Below are positions 11,224 to 22,289 of a DNA stretch of 64,000 nucleotides, one piece after another. The position numbers and the translations under genes were made by a program. This DNA is from Aquatica leii (lineage: Eukaryota > Arthropoda > Insecta > Coleoptera > Lampyridae), in contig CM069438.1 of NCBI GenBank assembly GCA_035610365.1, positions 49,534,837-49,598,836 on the forward strand. The letters run 5' to 3'. The stretch's first letter is position 1. The number at the start of each line of letters is the position of its first letter. The notes beneath the pieces were generated by a model. The model was not told where the DNA came from. It worked only from the letters and a program-made list of their open reading frames with translations, and searched no databases.

Positions 11224-12292
11224 TTAAGCGTAGTATGGACATTACGCCAAGGTTGTCTACAAACGCAACGACTTGGATTTCCTTTTCCAAGTTAAGATCA
11301 AGTATGTTATTGAACGTTGTATTCTAGAGAGGCAACACAAAAAAACTGTATTGTTTTTGTACTGCTCTGCCCGCGTATTATTGGTTTATTGTATTCCAAG
11401 AACAGCAATGACTACAAACTATGCTATCAAATTAAAGTCATTTTCTACGTTGACAGTAACTATAGCACACTACATTTCTAGTTTTGTAAGCGCCCTCTTG
11501 CTTTTTGTAGTCCACTTGTTGACTGCCCCTATGACATCTATTGTAGATTTGCTGTTCTTGAATTCGTACTGGTTTGAGACTTCCAAATTGCTTAATTTTT
11601 TGTTGCAGTCTATTAAGTATGATATGTTTGTAGAGTTGGTTATCAAATTTATCAGACTTAACGCAAGCCACACATTGGTATAATAAACGTTAAAATGTGC
11701 GACATATAAACATTTGTTAGACGTTAAAACGTTTTTATACCAATGTGTTGCTTGGGAAGGGTGTATACGAGTTCAACTTCTTGTAGGTATCTTTATTTTA
11801 GCCTAGTACCATTGGATTGGATGAATTACAACTCTTTTCGCGTGAGTGCCAAAATCTTAAGAATTTTTTTTTGTGACAATGGAGACAAGAAAAAAATTAT
11901 AACCGTCAACTCGATATATGTAGTAAGAAATTGTCCGATTTGGTTTGCATAGGAAACTATAGAAGTTTGTACACAAAAGCTCAGGCCCATGGTGGGTACC
12001 TCTGATCGGCGGGGAACAAAGTAAGATGGGGGCGCCACCTAGGAGGCTACACGAAAATTGTTTCAAAATTTAACCTCTGAAAATTACTTTTTACACTAAC
12101 TTGGTTTCAAGATTATATAAAACATTTTGCATATTTTGGCAACAAAACTACATGGATAAAATTGGTTTATTGTGTGGTTGATTTTGTGAAAACATCATTT
12201 GCAGAACCTATAACGTTTTTGTCAACACATAATTTTTTTTGTTATTTGTTTAACTTTTCTTTGCCGTTTACTTGTAAATTCAGATTTACTAG
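11224..12292. other. Non-coding or unreadable interval
   Basis: Short frames exist on both strands but none shows a recognisable motif, and their amino acid content looks random. The only structure is the palindrome at 11670-11748. Confidence 0.4.
11670..11748. repeat. Inverted repeat around AAACGTT
   Basis: cacattggtata...aaacgtt on the left pairs with aacgttt...ataccaatgtg on the right, with small bulges and a loop of about 30 bases. It may be two facing ends of small elements. Confidence 0.65.
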
Positions 12293-12894
12293 TTATTTGT
12301 TTGAAGAATGTTCAATTCTGTCTGGCATGAAAACTTTTGCTGAATGCACAATTTCTTCAAACTCAAACTTGTTTCTAAGAGCATTGAGTCTTGACACAGC
12401 TGACTCAATCAATCTCCACGCCTGAGCATAAGCAAAGTTTTGTGTTTGTAAATAACCAGATAATAGTGTTTTTTTGAATTTTTGAAGGAAAGTTGTTGCC
12501 GTCACTACAGTTTCAAAATTAACAAATTCATGGAGAGCTGCAGGAAAGTTTTGTATTTTATCATTGGAGTGCATTATGCTATCATTAACAATGCTAACGT
12601 CAGCTCAAAAAACTTAACTGATTCTAATTGATGAGGATCCTTTGATATATGTAGGTATTAATCCTACCAAAAACCTTGGTACAAGCATTACTTTGGCTAC
12701 CTTAACGTGTAGCACAAATCTTGTTTCGTTAGTGATTTTTGCAAAAACATTTGTGTTTGTCGGAGCAATCGGAAGAATAAAATAGTGGTAGGTAGGACCT
12801 GGGCAGTATCAAAGAGTACCAGGTTAAACACATACGCAAAGAACCAACTAAGAATATGATTTGGTATATTTGTTAGTAAATAAGCTTCATTCAT
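12293..12894 (-). pseudogene. hAT-superfamily transposase fragment (ZMYM1-like group)
   Basis: Two minus-strand blocks fit the middle of hAT transposases of the kind annotated as zinc finger MYM-type 1-like. The first is FAYVFNLVLFDTAQVLP, equivalent to the C/F-x-H-x-LNLV region. After about 100 decayed bases comes FVNFETVVTATTFLQKFKK with LLSGYLQTQNFAYAQAWRLI and ESAVSRLNALRNKFEFEEIV, the helical part before the C-terminal dimerisation region. Expected hAT protein length is 600-900 residues; only about 180 remain, with at least one frame change and no dimerisation domain. No TIRs were found. Confidence 0.5.
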
Positions 12895-13508
12895 GTTTGA
12901 AGTCCTTACTTTCTTTGCACCCTACAACTTACAACACAGGGTGTTCCTTTTTGCTGAACATGTTTTTTTGACTTGATTTCACAACCGAAACAGAGGCGCC
13001 CACTGTCAAGTTTGCTGCCGTTTCGCAAGGCGACTACACGGTATTTCGAGTTATTATGCTCTATAATATTATTCATTTTTTTCTTTTTGTCTTTTTCACG
13101 AGTCGCTCTCAATAAAATTGCATAACTTCATGTACCTTTCGCAGCAGATATCGCTTTGCGGAAGTCATTTTTAATTTTTCTATAACAGTTTGCTACGGAT
13201 GTACACTAGTACTCTTTTTTAAAGCGGATCTAGTCGTCATTCTACGAATACACTCTACGGCTAGGTTTTCTCCTAACTATGCTGAGATTCCACACATGCG
13301 CCATTAGTATATTTAACGTGGTTACCTGGTCCAAACTTCTCAGTCGTCTTTTGGTGGTTTAAAACATATTCTAAAAAGGCTGGTTGGTGCGAATAGTTCT
13401 GCCGGCTACATACTTAGGATCTTATACATTTTTCGGTGATGGGGTTTTGTTTTCCGGTCATCAATCTTTGCAACCGTAGACTCCAACGCAAAACGTGATA
13501 TACTCTGT
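12895..13508. other. Interval without a supported gene
   Basis: A minus-strand stretch at 12906-13112 has a few Cys residues and a basic run, but no family could be assigned. It may be upstream hAT sequence. Confidence 0.35.
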
Positions 13509-14092
13509 GGCATTGAAATTGCAACACTAGGAAGGGGTAGAAATTTTTTGACCAAACTGGGCTGGAAGATTTAGCTACTCAGAGGTAGTAAATGATTAAA
13601 ATTTTATTCAAACTGATCAAATAGCAATTCTGACTTTTTTTTTGTTTCTACTACTTTATGATTGTGTGCGAGTCTTGGATAATTAAATATCTCTTGTGTT
13701 TTTTTTGTTTAACGTATTTTGAGAGTCTGATTATGCCTGGAGTGCAACAGCGTGAAAATTGCCGCCAACTAAGCGAATTCGACAGAAACCGAATTGTTGG
13801 TTTACGTGAAGGTGTTTTTCGTACAGGGAAATTGCAAATCGTCTTAATCTGCAATGTTTTTGTTGAGCGGCATGTGCACCACACTGTAGGGATTATGGTA
13901 TTGGGTGCTGTAGCCTATTGGTGTAAATTTCGTTTATTCATCCGAGTCAATATGATCGCCTGGCGATATGTTAACGAGTTGGTAAATAATTTTTTATTTT
14001 TATTTTCTAACTCTGGTGGCTTTGCATTGAAATCTCTGGTGACTATTATAAAACAGTTCAATCATCCAACGCTCTTCATCTGTTCAGGTTAG
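13509..14092 (+). pseudogene. Tc1-like transposase, internally deleted
   Basis: The frame from the ATG at 13733 reads MPGVQQRENCRQLSEFDRNR followed by IVGLREG, the N-terminal helix-turn-helix of Tc1-type transposases, which binds the element ends. About 40 residues later it jumps to VGIMVLGAVAYW and RYVNELVNNFL, matching the G-VMVWGAI region that normally follows the second catalytic Asp. More than half the protein, including the DDE core, is gone. A probable left terminal region (ggcattgaaattgcaacact) lies at about 13511; its right partner was not found. Confidence 0.6.
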
Positions 14093-17000
14093 TGTCGATT
14101 ATACTGATGTTGTTAGCTATTATCCTATGTTGTTGTTACTTTGCCGTTTTAGACACCATTGCAAATATACTTGCAATGTCTGCTTTGTTGTTAGGTATGC
14201 CATTCTTTAGATACTATGCTTTGGCTCAACACATTCCAGAATTTTTTTAGATTTGTGTTTAGAATTGTTTAAACCGGATTTTTAGTACTTACTTCGTGTA
14301 ATTTTGATGCGCAGTCTTTTGAGTTTACAGTCTTTCCAGTTTAGGGTTTGTAACAATGGTGGTTCTCTGTGTGCCTTTAGCGCTAGGCCGTCGTTTACTA
14401 TTTTTTATTGTTTCATTTTGTATGCTGTTTGTAGCCGACCATATTACCTCTTGTATTAGTTCATGTATGGTCATTTCATCAATACCTTTTTGACTTTTTA
14501 GGAAAATCGGCATATGAACCAAAATTTTCTTTACACGTTTGTTTGTGCAGTTTAGATTGAGTACTACATGTTTTTTACAAATTTGGCGTACCTGCATGGA
14601 TCATCTAACGTTACAGCGTTAAATATTGCTTTAAATTTGTTATTAGTCTGTAGAGGGTATCAGTTGATTATTTAGAATTGTCTGTTGCAATGCGTGTAAC
14701 AAATGTGATTTAATTTTTTTTGTAACTTATTTCAAAACAATAATGCAAGCAAATTCAAATAATTGTACCAGATTAGCTCACGTAATTGATTAATATTAAA
14801 ATAAACTAAAAATATAAAATATGGAAAATAAGCAATGAGACAACTTAATTACAAATTTATAAATAGGGTCGTAGGAATTCTTTCGTACTTTTATGATTTT
14901 ATTTTAATTTGGAAATTAACTTAAATTTATGGTTGGACGCTACACTATGTTTATACTGTTAAATTGAGATAAATATTAAAACTCAAAAATGCATAAAACA
15001 AAAATTATAATAGAAAACCTTATCTTATTAAACTTATTTACTAGTTTAAGTACACAAGGTCAAGTACATAAAGAATTGACTTTTACTTTATCATTTGCCA
15101 TCGTTGTAGAAATGCAATTTTCTGATTTATAGAATAAACTAATATTGCGTAATTTTTGTAATGCGGGTTAAAACTTTGAAATTTTCCGTATTTTTACTTT
15201 GATTGATCTCTTATCCCTATAGATCTATAACCAAAATAACGTAAAACCTAAACGTAACGTATGATAATCTTTAATTTCGCATCCAAAAACAAAATCATAC
15301 AAACAGAAATAAGCATCGCACAAACTAAAAAGTAAATGTAAATAGAAAATTGTCGTACTTAAAAATGTAGTCGTAAGAAGAAAAAAGCTAAAATGCAAAT
15401 TCCAAAGGTTACATCATACATAAAAAATAAAGAAAAAGTTTACCCCTACAAATTACAAACTTTTTAACCACTAAAGCATTAAATTTTCAACAACAAAAGC
15501 ATATACATAAATCCCAGTTCAAATTATCATGCGGATATTTTTTGCTACTGCAGGATGACCAAACATCCGTTTGTGATCAAGTATAAATTCAAAAACTTGT
15601 TTTTGTTGTTTTTAAAGAAAAAATGTGTTTATGTGGTAAAACCACTGAGCCACATATATCAGACGTTTTATAACAAAAAATAATAATACATATTAACACT
15701 AACACTAATTAGAGTGCTTCAAAGTGCAAAATGCACTGGTTTTTGCGAGGAACACTTTGTGTGCTGCACTTTGCTTGGGCAGTAGGAATTAAAACATTTA
15801 ACAAAACTAATTTGCTTTTTATCAACAAGGATTTTTTCTGTTTAACTATTTAATACTAAAAAGTACAAAACAAGCACATTTGAGGTGTTCTACTTGTAAA
15901 GCCAAACAGACTGCACTAACTAGTAGTTTTGCGCTTTGAGCTGGGCTGATACGACTTTGGCAAGTTTTTTCGTGTTAATCATGATGGTCTACTGCTGCAT
16001 ATTACTTTCTCGTAGTAATTTTCATTTTTCTGGTTTGTTTATTTGGTATGAACACGCTTAAGATAATTAGTTATTGAGTGGACTCTTTTTTTATTTTACG
16101 GAACGCGTTGGTTTGTGGTTTCTATTCCGTTACTTTTTTGTTTATTTGTCGTTTTTTATTTTGGCTATGTAATCCTCACAGCCCCACTTAATATAAGAAT
16201 AAGTTATTTTTTGTGCTGCCAACATCGCAAACGTCAATATTCGTTTGTTAGTGTAGTTACGTAATGAACGAAAAAAGCTCTAGGGTGGCAAAATGAAAAC
16301 TAGGAATCCACATAAAAGTAAGTGTTCAATTAGAACGAGTATGCGACAGGTGAAAAAATCATTTTAAAAATCTTGAAATTCAGTTGAAATTGAAGAAAAA
16401 CGATGTTAAAGTTAATGTCAAATTTGACAGATTTAGTAATAAATGTAGTACCAACATTATATTTCTGTTGATTTTTATTTTTTCAAAAAAGAATGTAATT
16501 TTATAAAAGGCAACACAAAAAATAATGTACATTACTCTCGTCGAAAGAATCATAGCATAACTCACTCACATACAACGCTTGACCATGCGGCCTCGCGTCG
16601 CATTAACGTTCCTTATGCTATTTCTTACTTTCGACTCTTGTTACGTAAACTACTTTCTTTATAATTTCATTAATATACGCTCAATGGAAAAACTTTAAAT
16701 TGAACTCGTGTGTTAATCAGCGATTAATAATCTAACCAATATTAACGCGTTTGCTTGTTAAACTTGCTCACGACGTGACAAGGTCTCAATTATTAATTGC
16801 TCTTGTTAACAATTTTTTAAACAACTATTATCAATTATTTATTTATACGTATAATAAAAAACGGGCATTAGCCAAGGGATAAAAATAAAATTACATTTTT
16901 TATATTGAGTATTGTTCCTTATTTTTTGTAACATTAATAATTCTAATTTTATATTTTTGGTATTTATAGAATATTCATTACACACATTAAATGTATAAGA

Positions 17001-17968
17001 TTCATTTAAATTGGTTTTTCTAAGAATAAAAAACCTTTCTTACAAAAAAAAAACAATTTTTTTCACGTTTGGAACGTATATAAAATATGCTCCAGTTTGG
17101 TTAATTAACTTCAGTAATAATAAAATAATTTGATTTATCTTGATATACTTTTTTATATTATACATTAACCAACCCTTAGGCACCAAATTATATTGTATTA
17201 AAGACAGAAAAAATTATAAATACTAAAACATTAGTCGCTTTAGTATATATTCAAATGTTGGTAGTTTATTATAAAATAGAAAGCGCTTGAGTAAGAATTA
17301 GAACATACATGGTTTCTTTATATGTTTTTACTACATAATTTAATTTTTTATTTAAGAATTTTAGTTATACGATTTTATTATATAAAATTGTTACGTGTAA
17401 AAGTTGTAACAATGAAACCTGAATTAAAGTAACATAAACGAGGTTTTGCCGGTGCTCAGTAAAAATGGGTGTGGATTATATTCAAAATTTCGTGACCGTT
17501 TGGAAAACTTGAAAGTAAACGAAAACAAAATAAAAATCAAAAGGCGCCAGGAAGGTGTATAGCTTAAAAGGACTTCTGGCCTATGTCCACCACAAGCCCG
17601 CTCCTGTAGGATACACTTTAAATAGATTTACCTTAATAGAGTGCATCGCACTAAAATCTGAAATAATCTAAAATTCACATAACGCATAGGCCGGCGGAAT
17701 AAAAGCTTTGTTCCATTAAACATTAATTTGAATCAAGTTAACGCAAATATCAATTTAAATTAAAACAAAATTGAATGAAAAGAATTACATGGTTACACTG
17801 AAATTATAAACACAATACCATAACATGAACGCAGATTACTTTAATTTAAAAAAAATAAGTTGCAAGGCCTTGACCGCATTAAGAAAAGAACATAAGTAAA
17901 TTGAAACAAAATACAAAATACATTAACTTAATTTCCGCAAATAATAAAGCCTAAAATTTCAAAGTTAC
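14093..17968. other. About 3.9 kb AT-rich sequence without a supported gene
   Basis: Frames are short and low in complexity. A 90-codon minus-strand frame at 14325-14597 has ordinary composition but matches nothing I know. No LTR pair or tandem array stands out. Confidence 0.45.
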
Positions 17969-18313
17969 ATGATCAGCGAAATTACTTCACAACTGAAAGC
18001 ACAGTTTTACGGCCGCAAACAATCCGCCAACGAAACAGTATCAGAGTTCCTGCGGCAGAAGCAGAGACTGGGGAGTCGGTTGGGCACGCAACGACCCTCG
18101 GCCACAATAAACAATCTTTCTACCAGGATCCGTCTGCTCACCGTTCACATTACGGTTAACAACTACGAGCTAGGCGCCCTGGTAGACACGGGGTCCAGCC
18201 CACAATTCCTGAAACAAAGCGAGCACGTGAAGTACCAAACATGTGAACTCCAATCGGCAGACCTTCCCAAACCAAGGCAACAACTGCAAATTGTTGGTCA
18301 GATCAGATCTTAG
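17969..18313 (+). pseudogene. Ty3/gypsy gag remnant and aspartic protease
   Basis: The frame opens with a helical gag-like tail (FLRQKQRLGSRLG), then NNYELGALVDTGSSPQFL, the D-T-G active site of a retroviral-type aspartic protease that cuts the polyprotein. The zinc knuckle expected between them is absent, so an internal deletion is likely. It runs into the connection region in another frame after 18240. Confidence 0.65.
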
Positions 18314-19800
18314 CATAGCGTTCTTAAAGGCACCAGAACTACAGGTCCCCGCCATCCTCGGACAGGCGTGGCTGCAGCAACGAAAGGCCATAATGGATTA
18401 TGAGCGACGTTGCGTGCACTTTGGAACATCCACAAGAAGAACGGTTTACTGGAACCAGAGAAGAGACGCGGGCCGTACAAAACACCTGACGGCTGCCAAC
18501 ATTACGCACGGTTTCCCGGTAGAACATCGTAAACAACTCGACCAGCTAAAAACCTTCGCAGATACGTTCCACTCAACGGGGCCTCCTACCACCACAACCA
18601 CTACAAAACACGTAATTCGACTAAAGAAGGACATGCCGTTTCGAATCCTACCGTACCGGTACTCACCCGAAAAGAAAACCATTATTGCGCGAGAAGTAGA
18701 AACGATGTTGGCCGATGGAATTATAGAACCCACAACATCTAATTATTGCTCTCCAATCGTAATCGTGAAGAAAAAAGACGGAAAATCCCGTTTTTGCGTC
18801 GACTACCGTCGCCTGAACGAACAGACGTACGACGAGAGCTCTAGCTTGCCGATAATACCCGAAACACTCAGAGATCTTGGTTGGTCAAGGTGCTCTCAAC
18901 TCTGGATTTAAAAAGCGGGTACTGGCAAGTACCACTAGACCCGGCCTTCAAACCACTTACGGCATTCACGACACCCGATGGAGCGGCATACCTGTTTCGC
19001 GTAATACCTTTTGGATTGAAGAACGCCCCGACCAGTTTCCAGAGATTTATGACCCAAGAAGTGTTTCTAGGGTTTCTACGTGAATTCGTGTTAGTGGACG
19101 ATATTATAATTTATTTCGACTCCTGGGAAGACTACGTTCAGCACTTGCGTCTTGTGTTCGAAAGGTTGCAGCAACACCACCTACGATTTTCTCTCGAAAA
19201 ATGTAAACTTGGCGTCGACACCATCACCTATCTCGGGCATATCGTGACCACCGAAGACAACAGTCCGTTGCCCGAACACATAGAAGCTCTCACAGCCGCT
19301 GACAAGCCTACAACCAGAAAGCAATTACGACGTTTCCTAGGGTTGTAACTGGTTACGAGAGTACATCCCTAACTGTGCACAGATCCAAGCGCTGCTTATT
19401 GATATGTTGTCCACCAAATCTAAATTCGCTTGGACGCCAGCGGCCGAGGATGCGTTTCGCCAAACGAAAGAAGTCATCAAAGGCGAACTAAAACTAAGCC
19501 GCCCAGACTTTACCAAACCCTTCGTCCTTCAAACAGACGCGAGCGGAGTTGGCATTGCAGCGGTCCTTTACCAAGAAGGATTGAACAACCGCCAAATCAT
19601 CAGCTACGCGAGTGCTAAACTACAACCACACGAGCAACGGTACCACGTCAACGAGCAAGAGTGTTTAGCGGTTATCTGGGCGATAACGAAGTATCGTCCA
19701 TACCTGGAAGACCGCCGATTCCTTCTCGTCACAGATAGCAAGGCTTTTTTGTGGCTAAATAAGATTAAAAACACCCGAAGCAAGCTTACGCGGTGATCCC
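18243..19800 (+). pseudogene. Ty3/gypsy reverse transcriptase and RNase H, frameshifted
   Basis: RT blocks in order: FRILPYRYSPEKKTIIAREV, SNYCSPIVIVKKKDGKSRFC, VDYRRLNEQT, a one-base shift near 18880, STLDLKSGYWQVPL, FRVIPFGLKNAPTSFQRFM, then VLVDDIIIY where the catalytic tetrad is expected, and CKLGVDTITYLGHIV. The usual aromatic residue of YxDD is replaced by Leu. A stop follows GL near 19348. RNase H continues at 19404 with VLQTDASGVGIAAVL, KLQPHEQRYHVNEQECLAV and LLVTDSKAFLWL. The product would make cDNA from element RNA in virus-like particles. Confidence 0.8.
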
Positions 19801-20876
19801 TTTTACTCCAAGAGTACACTTTTGATATCAAACATTGCGCCGGGAACACCAATGAACTCCCAGATCACTTGTCTCGCAACCCCGCAGATAAGCAAGTCGA
19901 GGAAGAGGTGTCAGAGACCAGCCGATTGTTGCCACCCGAACACCCAGTGACGATGCACATCACAATAGCAGAACTGCCAACCCGGGTAAAAAAAAACCAA
20001 CAACAAAACCCGGCAACATCCACAACAATGCGCATTTGGAAAACTACATCGACAGTTTGTGGTTGAAGACGGCGTCTTTTATAAATTGCGGGAAGATCGG
20101 AAGGTCATGGTTTTACCGGCACAAGCGCAGGTGGCAGTAATATTTGCATACCACGACGACCCAACGGCTGGACACCCGAGCGCGGAGGAAACCACCAGAG
20201 CAATCCAATTTCGTTCTGGTTAAACATAAAGGCCGACGTACAGAAGTACATAAAATCTTGTTGGGTATGCGCTGCATGCAAAAGAGGACCCAGTGAAGAT
20301 CAAGCCACAGTAAGAGTGAGACAACCAACGCATCCATGGGAAGCCGCGTTAATTGACCTTATGGGTCCGTACGTCCCGACGCAAAACAAATAGCGATAGA
20401 TGTTAGTGGTAACAGATTTTTTTAGCAGATGGATAGAAGCGTATCAATTAACGCAAACCACCAGCCAACCAGTGGCTTGCCTATTAGAAAACGAAGTCTT
20501 TAATCGATTTGGTTACCCGAAAACTATCATCACTGATAATGGCCCACAGTTTACCTCGAGCATGTGGGACGACTTGCTTTGCCGTTGGGGCTGCCATCAT
20601 TGGACTACTCCAGTATTCCACCCACAAGCGAACCCAGTAGAAAGGCGAAATCAGGAGATTAAGAAAGGGCTCAGAATCTACCTACGCGGCAAAGACCCCA
20701 AGCAATGGAAGCAAGTATTGCCGATAGTTCTGTACAATGTTAGAATTCGAAAGAATGCGGCAACTGGGGTGTCGCCTAGCGAAGCGCTGTTTGGGTACGA
20801 ACTCCCGCGTCCAGGAGAACTACGAGAAGCAGCACGTCCACCAATAGCGATGACGGAGGAGGCAAGAGAAGCGTAA
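19800..20876 (+). pseudogene. Ty3/gypsy integrase, frameshifted
   Basis: A zinc-binding N-terminal region is visible in fragments (HDDPTAGHPS, then CWVCAACK near 20260). The catalytic core follows: the first Asp in the block ending LMGPYVPTQN near 20360 after a frame break, the second in KTIITDNGPQFTSSMWDD, and the Glu in QANPVERRNQEIKKGL, a DD35E pattern. Downstream are YNVRIRKNAATGVSPSEALF and a short tail ending at 20874. Integrase inserts the cDNA in the chromosome. The C-terminal end is cut where minus-strand LTR-like sequence starts. Confidence 0.8.
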
Positions 20877-20879
20877 GCT

Positions 20880-21140
20880 GGACACACAGTCTCAGGTGTC
20901 CATTAAGCAACGTAGACTTTTGCGGCTCACGTCTCCTCGACTAGTCAGCGAGGTGACTTGATTCTGCTCCAAGAGAGAGTGATTTCTTCAGCTCGGGAAT
21001 CTTCTTTTAAACCCTCTAATTGCCCTCGGGTGTTGTAGAGGTGGTAGCGATAGTAGGGCGACGGTTTTGATTGGCTGAAGTAAGCGTAGGTAGTGGTGGA
21101 ATCATCTGAGGAAGTGGAAACTGTAACAATCCTCCCCGCT
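20880..21140 (-). promoter_or_regulatory. Probable polypurine tract and LTR start, minus strand
   Basis: Read on the minus strand, GCGGGGAGGAT is followed directly by TGTTACAGTTTCC at about 21135, the arrangement of a polypurine tract at the start of a 3' LTR. Further upstream on that strand, near 21332-21350, GACGCCCTAGAACGTGGGG resembles the lysine-tRNA primer site with a three-base insertion. Orientation is opposite to the gypsy pol at 17969-20876, so it is a different insertion. Confidence 0.35.
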
Positions 21141-21540
21141 TTGAAGACGATTCCATCACTTTGTTGGTTCTGAGGATGATGTTGGATCTTGATCCAGGTG
21201 GAAGCTGATTGTGGTTGGGCGCTACTGGAAAAGTTGGCCGGTTTTCAGTCCGGCGTGGTTGATGGCGAAGCTGTCAGTCGGAGATAAAGTCGTGGGCTTG
21301 TAGCGCATTGCTCCATGATGAGCCCCACGTTCTAGGGCGTCAATTGTTACCGGGGGAGATCAAGTTGGCTTGCGGTAAGCTGCGGTCAGTGATGGTACGG
21401 TGGTGGACGTAGGTGATGAAGATGATTATTGGGGAATGATAATATATTACAATGAACTATTTACAAAAAAAAAACTAAAGCCAACTATACAATATGAATG
21501 TCGCTACAAAAGTGGTCACTGTCACTACACCCGGTGACGG

Positions 21541-21788
21541 TATGGTCACACTCTTTAACTATTTTTTACGAAATGCAGTATAACACTCAATGCAAAGTCT
21601 GGTATCACATTTATCACATTGTGTGCGATCAACTGAGAAACAACTTTCACTAGCGCATCTTTTTCGTTTCTTGTTGGGAAGAGGTCTCGAAGATTCTTTG
21701 ACATCGTTTTCTTGTCGATTAGAGGGCAATCTTTGGGAACTCTATTTTTCTTAATGGTTCTTGCACAACCATATTTCTGTTGTTTCAA
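21541..21788 (-). pseudogene. piggyBac transposase scrap: C-terminal Cys domain
   Basis: The minus strand carries RTIKKNRVPKDCPLIDKK, a segment normally found after the second catalytic Asp, joined after a frame change to KRKRCASESCFSVDRTQCDK and CDTRLCIECYTAF and a stop at about 21564. The C-x4-C, C-x2-C, C-x2-C spacing fits the Cys-rich chromatin/DNA-binding tail of piggyBac proteins, the part missing from both larger copies. An internal deletion therefore removed the third catalytic Asp. No TTAA ends were assigned. Confidence 0.7.
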
Positions 21789-21827
21789 TTAAACCAACAG
21801 ATTTAAAGCAGTGAAAAGAGTATATAC

Positions 21828-22284
21828 TGTTACGTCTTTATTTATTAAAAACTAATTTATTTAAACGATTAAAACTACGTTTACTTATTCTAGAAATATA
21901 TACACTTTTAAATTAACCGAACTAATTAAATCTAATAATAATATTTAATAAAAACACTTACACTATAATTTATATCACTTAAGATAAGATAACGTTCTCG
22001 GATTTCACACTTGTTTACACTAATTATCACATACACGATTATTCTCGATTTATTTATGTAGACAAACACGTGCTAACGATTTATTTTCACTTGATAATCT
22101 TCTTAATACAGCTGCATTCGCGTTTCGACAATAACTGACCTACGATCTGTCTCGTCGCTATATAAAGACATACGGAAATCCTTCTCGATCGTTCTTCACT
22201 TTTCGCTATAACTTCTAGAAAATAGATAACAGCCTTCTAGAAGGTTCTTGCGTTTGCACGTAATTTCTTGAACGTTTCACTACA
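21828..22284. repeat. Candidate solo LTR with heat-shock-like motifs
   Basis: Begins TGTTACGTC and ends CACTACA, flanked by tatac (21823-21827) and tatat (22285-22289). It contains a TATATAAAG box near 22160 and, downstream, TTCTAGAA and TTCTAGAAGGTTC, arrays of the nTTCnnGAAn heat-shock factor site. No coding sequence is present. The LTR end is uncertain; another CA lies at 22326-22327. Confidence 0.4.
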
Positions 22285-22289
22285 TATAT

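Larger units (their letters stand above)
17969..20876 (+). mobile_element. Ty3/gypsy retrotransposon ruin (gag edge, protease, RT, RNase H, integrase)
   Basis: Protease, reverse transcriptase, RNase H and integrase motifs follow in the Ty3/gypsy order, which separates it from copia (integrase before RT). GC content is clearly higher than the AT-rich surroundings, so the insert stands out. Frameshifts and stops break it at several points. Most of gag is missing and no flanking LTR pair could be matched. Confidence 0.85.

Noticed and set aside
11273-11683. 136-codon plus-strand frame
   Set aside because: Hydrophobic, no motif, no support from context.
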